DNA of 64,000 nt from Nocardioides sp. zg-1230 (GTDB taxonomy: Bacteria; Actinomycetota; Actinomycetes; Propionibacteriales; Nocardioidaceae): assembly GCF_013155335.1 (NCBI RefSeq), contig NZ_JABJQZ010000008.1:614348-678347 (forward strand). Reading direction: 5' to 3'. How positions within the stretch are numbered: the stretch's first letter is position 1; the number at the start of each line of letters is the position of its first letter. Below are positions 35,360 to 44,100 of this stretch, piece after piece. The position numbers and the translations under genes are program-made. Below the pieces are notes generated by a model, which worked only from the letters and a program-made list of their open reading frames with translations, ran no database searches and was not told the origin of the DNA.

Positions 35360-36175
35360 GTGCCCACCCCCGCCGACCACCTGCGCGCCCTCGTCGACCG
35401 CGCCGTGCGGGCCGAGGAGGACGACGAGACCGGCGAGCGGCTGCGCCGGGCGATGGCCGGCGAGTCGCCGGCGCGGTTCACCGGCCGCCTCGTGCTCGAG
35501 CGGGCGGCGCACCAGGTGGCGACGACCGACCACACCCTCCGCGACATCGCGACCGAGTCCGGCTTCGACGGCTACGACGTCTTCGCGCGCGCCTTCCGGC
35601 GCGAGCTCGGCGCCCTGCCGTCGCAGTGGCGCGCCGACCCGACGTCGCACCTCATCGACGCACCGGGTGACGCCCACGTTCACCCACCGGACGGCGTCCG
35701 GCTGCCCGCGCGGTGGAGGATCGACTCCGTGGACCTGGTCGTCGAGATGGCTCAGCGCCACGTGCGCGTGGTGGCGGGCCTCGTCGAGGCCGCCCGTCAG
35801 GTGCCCCGCCCCGAACTCGACCGGCCGGCCGAGGACGGCACCCTGCGCTCCGCCCTCACGTCGGCGGTCGGGGAGCTGGCAGCCCTGATCGCGCTGGTCC
35901 GCGAGACCGAGGTCCACGCGCCTGCCGACGACGAGTCCCTCACGGAGCTGAGCGACCGGCTGGCCCGGGTGGGCCCCGACTTCGTCGACTCCGTCGCCCT
36001 GCTGGGCGCGACCGGGCGCTTCGACGAGGCGTTCGTCGACGCGTTCCGACCCGCCCCGACCGCGACGTCGTACGGCACGAGGGTCACCCGGACGCTCACC
36101 GACGCCGACGGCACGCTCCTGCTGGCCCGCACCCGGCTCCGCGCGTGCGGCGTCGACTGGCCGGTGCCGGCATGA
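35360..36175 (+). CDS. AraC-type HTH regulator with a C-terminal DinB-like helical region
   Basis: About 271 residues. GTG 35360 or GTG 35351 is the start; the frame stays open far upstream through antisense to eno. The helix-turn-helix is N-terminal (residues about 10-95): RLVLERAAHQVATTDHTLRD, then SGFDGYDVFARAFRRELGAL, the AraC second helix motif with G-x-x-x-x-x-x-F-x-R-x-F. Residues 120-230 form helices (VEMAQRHVRVVAGLVEAARQ) like a DinB-type bundle. It overlaps the downstream permease by 4 bases (ATGA), so it may control that gene. Confidence 0.75.
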   Translation: MPTPADHLRALVDRAVRAEEDDETGERLRRAMAGESPARFTGRLVLERAAHQVATTDHTLRDIATESGFDGYDVFARAFRRELGALPSQWRADPTSHLIDAPGDAHVHPPDGVRLPARWRIDSVDLVVEMAQRHVRVVAGLVEAARQVPRPELDRPAEDGTLRSALTSAVGELAALIALVRETEVHAPADDESLTELSDRLARVGPDFVDSVALLGATGRFDEAFVDAFRPAPTATSYGTRVTRTLTDADGTLLLARTRLRACGVDWPVPA

Positions 36176-37404
36176 GCGCCCAGCCGGAGCTCGCCCGTCG
36201 GCTCGGCACCACGGACGCGGTCGTCGTCGGGCTGAGCGCGATGCTCGGGGCGGGCGTCTTCGTCGCCTTCGCCCCGGCCGCGGAGGCCGCCGGGCGCGGG
36301 CTCCTCGTGGGGCTCGCGGTCGCGGCCGTCATCGCTTTCTGCAACGCCGTCGCGTCGGCCCAGCTCGCCTCGTCCTACCCCGCGTCGGGCGGCACCTACC
36401 TCTTCGGTCGTGAGGTCCTCGGCCCCTGGTGGGGCTTCCTGGGGGGGTGGGGGTTCGTCGTCGGCAAGACCGCCTCGTGCGCCGCCATGGCCATGACCTT
36501 CGCCGCGTACGCCGCCCCCGGCGCGGGCGCGTGGCAGCGCGCCCTTGCCGCGCTCGCGGTCGTGGCGTTCACCGTCCTCAACCTGCGTGGCGTCACCCGC
36601 ACCGCGACCGCCGCCAAGGTCCTCCTGGTCGCCACCCTCGTCGTCCTCACCGGCTTCCTGGCCCTCGTCGCGACGGGCGACGGCGAGCCGGTCGACCGGC
36701 TCGCCGCGACCGGCGGCGCGTGGGGCGTCCTGCAGGCGGCCGGCCTGCTCTTCTTCGCCTTCGCCGGCTACGCCCGGATCGCCACCCTCGCCGAGGAGGT
36801 CCGGCGCCCGGAGGTCCTCGGTCGCGCGATCCTGCTCGCCCTCGGCACCGCGGTCGTGCTCTACCTGCTCGTTGCGCTGGCCCTGGTGCAGGTCCTCGGC
36901 GACGCCCTCCCCACCTCCACGGTCCCGGTCGCCGACGCGACGGCAGCGCTCGGCGCCGACTGGGCGGTCCCGCTCGTCCGGATCGGCGCGGCCGCGGCCG
37001 CCCTCGGTGCCCTGCTGGCCCTGCTGGCCGGGGTCGGGCGTACGACGCTCGCGATGGCGCGCGAGCGTGACCTGCCCGGCCCCCTCGCCTCCGTCGACGA
37101 GCGGCACCGGGTCCCCGACACCGCCCAGGTCGTCATCGGCGTCGCCGTGGTGGCGCTGGTGCTGCTCGCCGACCTGCGCGGTGCGATCGGCTTCTCGTCG
37201 TTCGGGGTGCTCGTCTACTACGCCGTCGCCAACCTCTCCGCCCTGCGCCAACCACCCGAGCAGCGCCGGTGGCCGCGCGGGCTGCAGGTGCTGGGCCTGG
37301 TCGGGTGCCTGGCGATGGCCTGCGCGCTGCCGCTCGGCTCCGTGCTCGCGGGGCTCGCGGTCTTCGCGGTCGGCGTGGTGGGTCGATTGGTGGCGCGGCG
37401 CTGA
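36172..37404 (+). CDS. APC-family amino-acid/amine permease
   Basis: 410 residues, about 12 hydrophobic segments. The first helix has the APC signature DAVVVGLSAMLGAGVFVAFA (G-x-G). SSYPASGGTYLFGREVLGPW and FFAFAGYARIATLAEEVRRP are the conserved loop and helix-6 motifs. Substrate not deducible. Translationally coupled to the AraC-type regulator gene. Confidence 0.9.
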   Translation: MSAQPELARRLGTTDAVVVGLSAMLGAGVFVAFAPAAEAAGRGLLVGLAVAAVIAFCNAVASAQLASSYPASGGTYLFGREVLGPWWGFLGGWGFVVGKTASCAAMAMTFAAYAAPGAGAWQRALAALAVVAFTVLNLRGVTRTATAAKVLLVATLVVLTGFLALVATGDGEPVDRLAATGGAWGVLQAAGLLFFAFAGYARIATLAEEVRRPEVLGRAILLALGTAVVLYLLVALALVQVLGDALPTSTVPVADATAALGADWAVPLVRIGAAAAALGALLALLAGVGRTTLAMARERDLPGPLASVDERHRVPDTAQVVIGVAVVALVLLADLRGAIGFSSFGVLVYYAVANLSALRQPPEQRRWPRGLQVLGLVGCLAMACALPLGSVLAGLAVFAVGVVGRLVARR

Positions 37405-37633
37405 GCCGACGCGCCTGACGTCCACACCCATGACGCCCGAGGCGCTGCGCGCCATCGCACCGTAGGCAGACTCCATGGGGTCAGGAACCGTCACGCGCAG
37501 ATGCCGCGAGGCGCGGCTGCGACCAGGAAGCACGCGAGCTGGCCCTCGGCGGGCGTGCCGAGGATCTGCGGCCTCAGTGGGGGCCGGCGCCGCCCGAGAC
37601 AGCCAGAAGTGTCACCACCAAACACGCTCGCTG

Positions 37634-37683
37634 TGTCACCGGTGTCCTGACACAGAACTGTCACCGATGTCTTGAGACATCAC
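37634..37683. repeat. two 25-base direct repeats, possible insertion-sequence end
   Basis: TGTCACCGGTGTCCTGACAC (plus AGAAC) and TGTCACCGATGTCTTGAGAC (plus ATCAC) are adjacent, differing at six or seven positions. TGTCA...TGTC(C/T)TGA ends of this kind are what I recall for IS481-family termini in actinobacteria. No transposase is present. A relic end or site is possible. Confidence 0.5.
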
Positions 37684-37709
37684 ACTGGGCGACTGTCGGT
37701 GGGCTTCCT

Positions 37710-37715
37710 TAGAAT
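37710..37715 (+). promoter_or_regulatory. -10 element for a leaderless HNH-gene transcript
   Basis: TAGAAT ends 7 bases before ATG 37723 (TAGAATCGAACACATG), the geometry of a leaderless mRNA. This arrangement is common before DUF222-HNH genes. Confidence 0.6.
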
Positions 37716-37722
37716 CGAACAC

Positions 37723-39159
37723 ATGAGCGAAGCGCTGACAGAGGTGAAGGCAGGTGGGGTCGAGGACCTCACCGCCACCGACCTGCTGCGCGCGATCCGC
37801 TCCTCGCGCGAGATCGAGCACGCCGAAGCCGCCCGCCAGCTCGTCCTCGCCGCGGCGTGGGCGGACTTGCATCCGCCGGAGTCGATCCATGACGCCGCGT
37901 CGTTCAGCGCGGCGGGGTGGGAGCACGAGGAGCCCATCGCCGGTGAAGGGGCCCCGTTGGTGGCGGAGTTCTGCGTAGCCGAGCTCGGCGGGGTGCTCGG
38001 GATGTCGTCGACCGCCGCGAAGAGGCTCATCGGCCATGCGTTGGAGCTGCGTCACCGACTGCCCCGGCTGTGGGCGCAGGTCCAGGCCGGCCGGGTTGCG
38101 GCGTGGAAGGCCCGGGCGGTGGCCGAGGCCACGATCCACTCGGCGCCCTCGTTGACGCGTGTGGCCGCGGGCTTTGTGGATGCGCAGGTCGCTGCGGTCG
38201 CGGGTCGGGTGGGTCCGGCGCAGCTGGACCGGTTGGTCGCGGAGGCGATCAAGCGTCACGACCTCGCCGAGGCTGATCCGACCCAGGATCCGGAGGACGG
38301 CTACCTCTACGTCGACCCGCGTCACGTCACGATCGACACCCAGGACGTGCACTTCGCGGGCACGATGCGCATCGAGGCCGACGTCGACATCGCTGACGCC
38401 CTCGACCTCGACCGTGCGGTGGCGCGCGGCGCCGAGACGCAGAAGGCCCTCGGGTCCGCACTGCCCCTTGATGCTCGACGGGCCAAGGCCCTCGGCGACC
38501 TCGCCCGCACCCAGACCGCCCTCGACCTCGCCGAAGCCGGCACCGACCCGCAGCAGCTGCCGGCAGCACGGGAGGTCGTCCTCCACGCCCACTTCGACGC
38601 CCACTTCGACGCCCACTTCGACGGCGACACCACCGTCTTCGGGCCCACCGGACGGCTCGAGGAAGGGCAGCGGCTGGTCCTGCTCGAGCAGGTGAAGTCA
38701 TGGTGCGCCGACTCCCGGACCAAGGTCACGATCAAGCCGGTCATCGACCTCAACACCCAGCTGGCCACCGACGCCTACGCCGTGCCGGACCGGATCCGTG
38801 AGCAGGTCATCCTCAGAGACAGAACGTGCGTGTTCCCGTGGTGCACCCGGTCCGCCCGGCGCTGCGACATCGACCACGTCATCCCCTACGACCCCGACGC
38901 CGCAGCTGAGGGCAGACCCCAGCCCGGCCCCACCCGGAGCGACAACCTCGCCTGCCTGTGCCGCTTCCACCACCGGTTGAAGACGCACTCGCCCTGGCGC
39001 TACGAGATGGTCGCGCCCGGAGTGTTCGAGTGGACCAGTCCCCACGGGCACCGCTACCGCCGCGACCACACCGGCACCACCCCGATCGACGACCCAGAAC
39101 CACCCGGCCCACCCGATCCGGTCGACGTCGTACACATCCCCCGACCCCGACGACCATGA
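37723..39159 (+). CDS. DUF222-HNH endonuclease
   Basis: 478 residues. The DUF222 region occupies about 1-330 (LRAIRSSREIEHAEAARQLV; VQAGRVAAWKARAVAEATIH). The C-terminal HNH nuclease has CVFPWCTRSARRCDIDHVIP, SDNLACLCRFHHRLKTH: Cys pairs, D-I-D-H and the final H-H. These multicopy actinobacterial genes are often called 13E12-type repeat proteins; their role is unknown. A second copy ends at the right edge of the window in the opposite orientation. Confidence 0.92.
   Translation: MSEALTEVKAGGVEDLTATDLLRAIRSSREIEHAEAARQLVLAAAWADLHPPESIHDAASFSAAGWEHEEPIAGEGAPLVAEFCVAELGGVLGMSSTAAKRLIGHALELRHRLPRLWAQVQAGRVAAWKARAVAEATIHSAPSLTRVAAGFVDAQVAAVAGRVGPAQLDRLVAEAIKRHDLAEADPTQDPEDGYLYVDPRHVTIDTQDVHFAGTMRIEADVDIADALDLDRAVARGAETQKALGSALPLDARRAKALGDLARTQTALDLAEAGTDPQQLPAAREVVLHAHFDAHFDAHFDGDTTVFGPTGRLEEGQRLVLLEQVKSWCADSRTKVTIKPVIDLNTQLATDAYAVPDRIREQVILRDRTCVFPWCTRSARRCDIDHVIPYDPDAAAEGRPQPGPTRSDNLACLCRFHHRLKTHSPWRYEMVAPGVFEWTSPHGHRYRRDHTGTTPIDDPEPPGPPDPVDVVHIPRPRRP
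38587..38622 (+). repeat. three 12-base tandem repeats inside the HNH gene
   Basis: GCCCACTTCGAC occurs three times in a row, coding for AHFD-AHFD-AHFD in the linker before the nuclease domain. In frame; expansion would only lengthen the protein. Confidence 0.9.
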
Positions 39160-39171
39160 CCCCGCCCCACA

Positions 39172-39196
39172 CCCCGCCACCCACCCGGTGACGGGG
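39172..39196 (+). terminator. hairpin terminator of the HNH gene
   Basis: CCCCG-C-CACC pairs with GGTG-A-CGGGG around a 5-base loop, 13 bases after the stop at 39159. A similar structure follows the second HNH copy. Confidence 0.55.
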
Positions 39197-39301
39197 CGAA
39201 CGGCCTGTCCGGGAGGCAACGCCGATCGTCGGCACTGCTGTTGCCGGCACCGATGTCACCACGCGGCCTTTCGTGCGATCCGAGCGGCGTCTCCGCGTTC
39301 C

Positions 39302-39589
39302 TCACGCGGCCTGCACGGCGGCCTGGTCATTCGGTGTCCCGGTGCGGACCGGAGCGAGCGTGCGCAGGCATGTCGACGAAGCGATGCGGGTGAGGACCGA
39401 CCTCGCCAGGACACTGACTCCGGCAGCCATGTGCGCCGAGAGGGAGTCCATGGCCTCGAGCGCTCGCGTCTCGCGCAACACCTGCGCCCAGGCCGCTCGT
39501 AGAAGGTGACCATCGGGCGACGGGGCGGCCGAGCCGGAGCCGTTGTCGTTGATGCCGGGACCGGCCGTCGCGCTGTCGAGGTTGCGCAC
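39302..39589 (-). CDS. small hypothetical ORF of low certainty
   Basis: 95 codons from GTG 39589, the first start after an in-frame TAG. Third codon positions are GC-rich. The protein (VRNLDSATAGPGINDNGSGS, then LLRAAWAQVLRETRALEAMD) looks helical and amphipathic in its second half. There is no clear ribosome-binding site and no recognised family. The rest of 39197-39680 holds nothing I can support. Confidence 0.3.
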   Translation of the reverse strand: MRNLDSATAGPGINDNGSGSAAPSPDGHLLRAAWAQVLRETRALEAMDSLSAHMAAGVSVLARSVLTRIASSTCLRTLAPVRTGTPNDQAAVQAA

Positions 39590-39680
39590 GTTGTCGGGGG
39601 TTGACTACGCCGCGCCTTTCCCCACCCCCTCACCGGGCCATGAGCCCACGAGCCAGGCTGCCGACGAACCGTCGTCTGCC

Positions 39681-39968
39681 CTAGCGTCCGCCGATCGGCG
39701 TCACCACGGACCAATCGAGGGGGCACACCCACATCCCGTGCGAGCCGTCGACGCTCGCGCGTAGCGGGTGGTTCTCGGGATGGGCCGGGCACCGCGGCCA
39801 GTTGGTGCGCGCAGGACGCCAGAGCTGGTCCTCGATAGCCCATTCCTGGACCTGGTCCGCCACCTCGGCGATGCGCTCGGCGAGGGGGGCTGCGAGCCGC
39901 ACGGACAGCCCCGATCCGGTGCCGTCCGAGCTCCACATCATGGTCGAGGCGTACCCCGGGTCGCCCAT
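39681..39968 (-). CDS. small conserved hypothetical protein, zinc-ribbon-like C-terminus
   Basis: 95 residues from ATG 39968, the first start after the mazG stop at 39989; the frame also runs antisense through mazG. The middle is helical (LAERIAEVADQVQEWAIEDQ). The end, WPRCPAHPENHPLRASVDGS then MWVCPLDWSVVTPIGGR, has Cys/His pairs like small actinobacterial proteins with a metal ribbon. It would be the last gene of the mfd operon. Function unknown. Confidence 0.7.
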   Translation of the reverse strand: MGDPGYASTMMWSSDGTGSGLSVRLAAPLAERIAEVADQVQEWAIEDQLWRPARTNWPRCPAHPENHPLRASVDGSHGMWVCPLDWSVVTPIGGR

Positions 39969-39988
39969 CCAGTCGACGCCGTCACCAG

Positions 39989-40423
39989 TCAGGTCTGAGC
40001 CGGCCCGGCGACGTCCGGTTGCTGTGTGTTCCGCACCTTCTCGGCCTTCTCGGCGGCCTTGGCGGCGTTCCACAGCTCCATCACCTCGGCCACGTCGGCG
40101 GCGACCGCGTCGCCGAAGACATGGGGGTTGCGCCGTTCCATCTTGGCGATCACCCCGCGGGCGACGTCGTCGAGGGTGAACTCGCCCGCCTCCTCGGCGA
40201 TCACCGCGTGGATGAACACCTGCAGCAGCAGGTCGCCCAGCTCGTCGCACAACGCGGCCGGGTCACCCGACTCGATCGCCTCGACGACCTCCTCAGCCTC
40301 CTCCCGCACGTAGGGGATCAGCGAGGTGTGGGTCTGCTCGCGCTTCCACGCGCACTCGCGCTGCAGCACCCGCATCTGCTCCGCGAAGTCCTCGAGGGCC
40401 GAGCTGCCGGTCGTGGCGCTCAC
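39989..40423 (-). CDS. mazG: MazG-family nucleoside triphosphate pyrophosphohydrolase
   Basis: 144 residues from GTG 40423. A single MazG domain with REEAEEVVEAIESGDPAALC and DELGDLLLQVFIHAVIAEEA, the E-x-x-E and E/D-x-x-D metal ligands. RRNPHVFGD is the C-terminal MazG motif. It hydrolyses NTPs or dNTPs to monophosphates. Shorter than E. coli MazG, which has two domains. Follows the SurA-like lipoprotein by 4 bases, matching the mycobacterial mfd-mazG neighbourhood. Confidence 0.93.
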   Translation of the reverse strand: MSATTGSSALEDFAEQMRVLQRECAWKREQTHTSLIPYVREEAEEVVEAIESGDPAALCDELGDLLLQVFIHAVIAEEAGEFTLDDVARGVIAKMERRNPHVFGDAVAADVAEVMELWNAAKAAEKAEKVRNTQQPDVAGPAQT

Positions 40424-40427
40424 GGGC

Positions 40428-41108
40428 TCAGCCGCACCGGTGGCTGACCGGCAGCGTCTCCGCGAAGGCGGGGTCGGGCTCGGTCGCCGAGCCCGACTTC
40501 GCCGTGTCGCTGACCGCCACCGAGGTGGAGGTGTCGACCGGGGACAGCACCCCGTCGACGGTGCGCAGGCCGAAGCGCGGGTCGATCTCGAGGTCGTGGG
40601 TGTTGGGCCACTGGTTGAACACGTCGATGCCGGCCTGGGTGGTCTGCTCGGCGGTCGCGTCGGTGACGCCCTGCTCCTCCAGGACGATGCGACCGACCTG
40701 GTCGAGGATGTCCTGGGCGTAGGCCGAGGTGGACGCGAGCTCGACGTAGTCGTCGCGGACCTCCTCGGGCTGGGCCTCCGCCGCGGTCTCGCGCTGCGCG
40801 ACGTCGTTGTAGTAGGTCGAGCCCGGCTCCACGCCGTAGTCGTCGGCGATCTGCGAGGCCTGCGAGCGCAGCGTCAGCAGCTGGACGACGTACTGGCGCA
40901 CGAAGCCCATCGGCACCGCCGACTCGAGCTCCCCCACCGCGGTGCAGTAGTTGGTCGTGACCGCATCGACGTGGCGGGTGCTGATCTCCTCGTCGCCGAC
41001 CTTGACCGCGACACCGGGGCTCGCGCTGCCGCAGCCGGTCAGCAGCAGTCCTGCGAGGGCCACCATCACCGAGGTGGGCGCGGCCGACATCCGGCGGGTC
41101 TTGCTCAC
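40428..41108 (-). CDS. SurA N-terminal-type lipoprotein
   Basis: 226 residues from GTG 41108. Lipobox LTGC (MVALAGLLLTGC), then a SurA-N-like pattern: PGVAVKVGDEEISTRHVDAV, and helices RQYVVQLLTLRSQASQIADD. No PPIase domain follows. A possible disulfide joins NYC near residue 54 with the C-terminal HRCG. Probably a cell-envelope chaperone-like lipoprotein. Sits between mfd and mazG with 4-base gaps on both sides. Confidence 0.85.
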   Translation of the reverse strand: MSKTRRMSAAPTSVMVALAGLLLTGCGSASPGVAVKVGDEEISTRHVDAVTTNYCTAVGELESAVPMGFVRQYVVQLLTLRSQASQIADDYGVEPGSTYYNDVAQRETAAEAQPEEVRDDYVELASTSAYAQDILDQVGRIVLEEQGVTDATAEQTTQAGIDVFNQWPNTHDLEIDPRFGLRTVDGVLSPVDTSTSVAVSDTAKSGSATEPDPAFAETLPVSHRCG

Positions 41109-41112
41109 GGGG

Positions 41113-44100
41113 TCACTCCTTGGTCGATGCGGTCGAGGCGGCGACGGGCGCCGGGGCGGCGATGATGTCGTCGATCACACCGCGGGCCCATTCAAGCAGG
41201 GCCACGCCCGCCACCGGGCGCACGGGGAAGCCGCTCCCCTGCGGGCGCGGCACCAGGATCGTGCTGGTGGGAGCCTTGACGACGCTCTTGGGGTGCAGCC
41301 GCTGGAGGCGTACGACGCGCGACTCGGGGAGGTCGACGGGTGCGAACCGGACGTACTTGCCGGCCACCGTCACCTCGCCGACCCCGACCTGGCGGCACCG
41401 CGCGCGGAAGCGCGCGACGACGAGCAGCGACTCCACGACCTCGGGCGGGTTGCCGTAGCGGTCGAGCAGCTCGGCGCGGACCTCGTCGACGTCGGCGTCG
41501 GTGCGCACCTCGGCCAGCCGCTTGTAGATCTCGAGCCGCAGCCGCTCGCTGGGGATGTAGTCGTGGGGCAGGTGGGCGTCGACCGGCAGCTCGATGCGCA
41601 CCTCCGCGAGCTCCTCCTCGGCGCCACCCTTGAAGTCGGCGACCGCCTCGCCGACGAGCCGGACGTAGAGGTCGAAGCCGACGTCGGCGATGTGGCCGGA
41701 CTGCTCGCCGCCGAGCAGGTTGCCCGCGCCGCGGATCTCGAGGTCCTTCATCGCGATGGCCATGCCGCCGCCGAGGTCGGAGTGCTGGGCGAGCGTCGCG
41801 AGCCGCTCGTGGGCGGTCTCGGTCAGCGGCTTCTCCGCCGGGTAGAGGAAGTAGGCGTAGGCCCGCTCGCGGGAGCGGCCGACGCGGCCACGCAGCTGGT
41901 GCAGCTGGGAGAGGCCGAGGGTGTCGGAGCGCTCGATGATCATCGTGTTGGCGTTGGAGACGTCGAGGCCCGACTCGACCAGCGTCGTGCAGACGAGCAC
42001 GTCGAAGCGCTTCTCCCAGAAGTCGAGCATCACCTGCTCGAGCTGGCGCTCGTTCATCTGGCCGTGCGCGGTCGCCACCCGTGCCTCCGGCACGAGCTCC
42101 CTGATCCGGGCCGCGGCCTTCTCGATCGACTGCACGCGGTTGTGGATGTAGAAGACCTGGCCCTCGCGCAGCAGCTCGCGACGCACGGCGGCGACGACCT
42201 GGCGGTCCTCGTAGGCGCCGACGTAGGTCAGCACCGGGTGCCGTTCCTCCGGCGGGGTGGTGATCGTCGACATCTCGCGGATGCCGGTCACCGCCATCTC
42301 CAGCGTGCGCGGGATCGGCGTCGCGCTCATGGACAGCACGTCGACCGACGTGCGCATCCGCTTCATCTGCTCCTTGTGCTCGACGCCGAAGCGCTGCTCC
42401 TCGTCGACGATGATCAGGCCGAGGTCCTTGACCTTGATGTCGGGGTTGAGCAGGCGGTGGGTGCCCACGACGATGTCGATCGACCCGTCGGCGAGGCCGG
42501 CGACGACCTCCTTGGCCTCCTTGTCGGTCTGGAAGCGTGAGAGGCCCTTGATGACGACGGGGAAGCCGCTCATCCGCTCCGAGAACGTCGACAGGTGCTG
42601 CGTGACGAGCAGGGTGGTCGGCACCAGCACCGCCACCTGCTTGCCGTCCTGCACCGCCTTGAACGCGGCGCGGACCGCGATCTCGGTCTTGCCGTAGCCG
42701 ACGTCGCCGCACACCAGCCGGTCCATCGGCACGACCTGGCGCATGTCGGCCTTGACCTCGTCGACCGTCGTGAGCTGGTCGACGGTCTCGGTGAACGGGA
42801 ACGCGTCCTCGAGCTCGCGCTGCCACGGGGTGTCGGGGCCGTAGGCGTGGCCCTTCGTCGCCTGCCGGGCGGCGTAGAGCTTGATCAGCTCGGCGGCGAT
42901 CTCCCGGACCGCGCGCCGGGCCTTGTTCTTGCGCTTGGTCCAGTCGCCGCCGCCGAGGCGGTCGAGGCTGGGGTTCTCGCCGCCGACGTAGCGGGTGACC
43001 TGGTCGAGGGTGTCGGCCGGGACGTAGAGCATGTCGTTGGGTCCGCCGCGCTTGCTGGGGCCGTACTCCAGGACGAGGTACTCCCGCACCGCGCCACCGA
43101 TCTCACGCTGCTTCATCTCCACGAAGCGGCCGACGCCGTGCTGCTCGTGCACCACGTAGTCGCCGGCCTTGAGCTCGAGCGGGTCGATCTGCTTCTTGCG
43201 CCGCGCCGGCATGCGGTTGCGCAAGTCCCGGGTCGAGCCAACTGATGACGAGAGGTCGTCGCCCGTGACGACCGCGACCCTCGCCTCGTCGTCGACGATG
43301 CCGTGCACGAGGTGGCCGCACGTCACGGTCACCACGTTGGGCCCGGCGGTCTCGCCCTCCTCGACGAGGCGGGCGGCGACGTCGTTCTCGCCGAGCAGCT
43401 CGACGAAGCGCTGGGCCGGTCCGTGTCCGGCGTGCACGACCACGACGTCGACGCCGTCGGTGACCCAGCCGCGGATGTCGTCCACCGCCTGCTGGAGGTC
43501 GCCGCGGTAGGCCTCGGCGGGGTGCGTGGGCAGGGCGCGGCTCGGCACCCCGGCCGTCTGGGCGTCGACGGGCACGTCGCTGGTGTCGATGCCGAAGGGG
43601 CTGACGGTCCACCACGCGTGCCCGAGGCCGAGCGCGTGGAGCCGCACGTCGGCGATCTCACGGTAGGACGCAGCGCCCAGGTCGATCGGCGCCGTGCCGC
43701 CCCCGGCCGCCGCGGCCCACGAGGCGCCGAGGAACTCCTCGCTCGTCGCGACCAGGTCGTGCGCGCGGGTGCGGGCGCGCTCGGGGTCGAGGACCAGCAC
43801 GGTGGTGTCGGCCGGCATCAGGTCGACGAGCAGCTCCATCGAGTCGACCAGCGCGGGCGCGAGCGACTCCATGCCCTCCACGGCGATGCCGGCGGCCATC
43901 TTGTCGGTGAGCTCGAGCAGCTGCGGGTGCGCCTGGCCGAGCTCGGCGGCGCGACGTCGTACGTCGTCGGTGAGCAGCAGCTCGCGGCACGGGGGCGCCC
44001 AGAGCCGCTCCACGGTCTCGAGGGTGCGCTGGTCGGCGACGGAGAAGGCGCGGATCTCCTCGACGTCGTCGCCGCAGAACTCCACGCGCAGCGGGTGCTC

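Larger units (their letters stand above)
37405..37722. other. gene-free stretch upstream of the HNH gene
   Basis: 318 bases without a convincing gene. It holds two 25-base direct repeats at 37634-37683 and the promoter of the HNH gene. The remainder shows no clear structure. Confidence 0.7.

Noticed and set aside
40951..42540. Plus-strand open frame of 529 codons over mfd
   Set aside because: Shadow of mfd; the amino-acid pattern (runs of D, H, R, V) has no fold.
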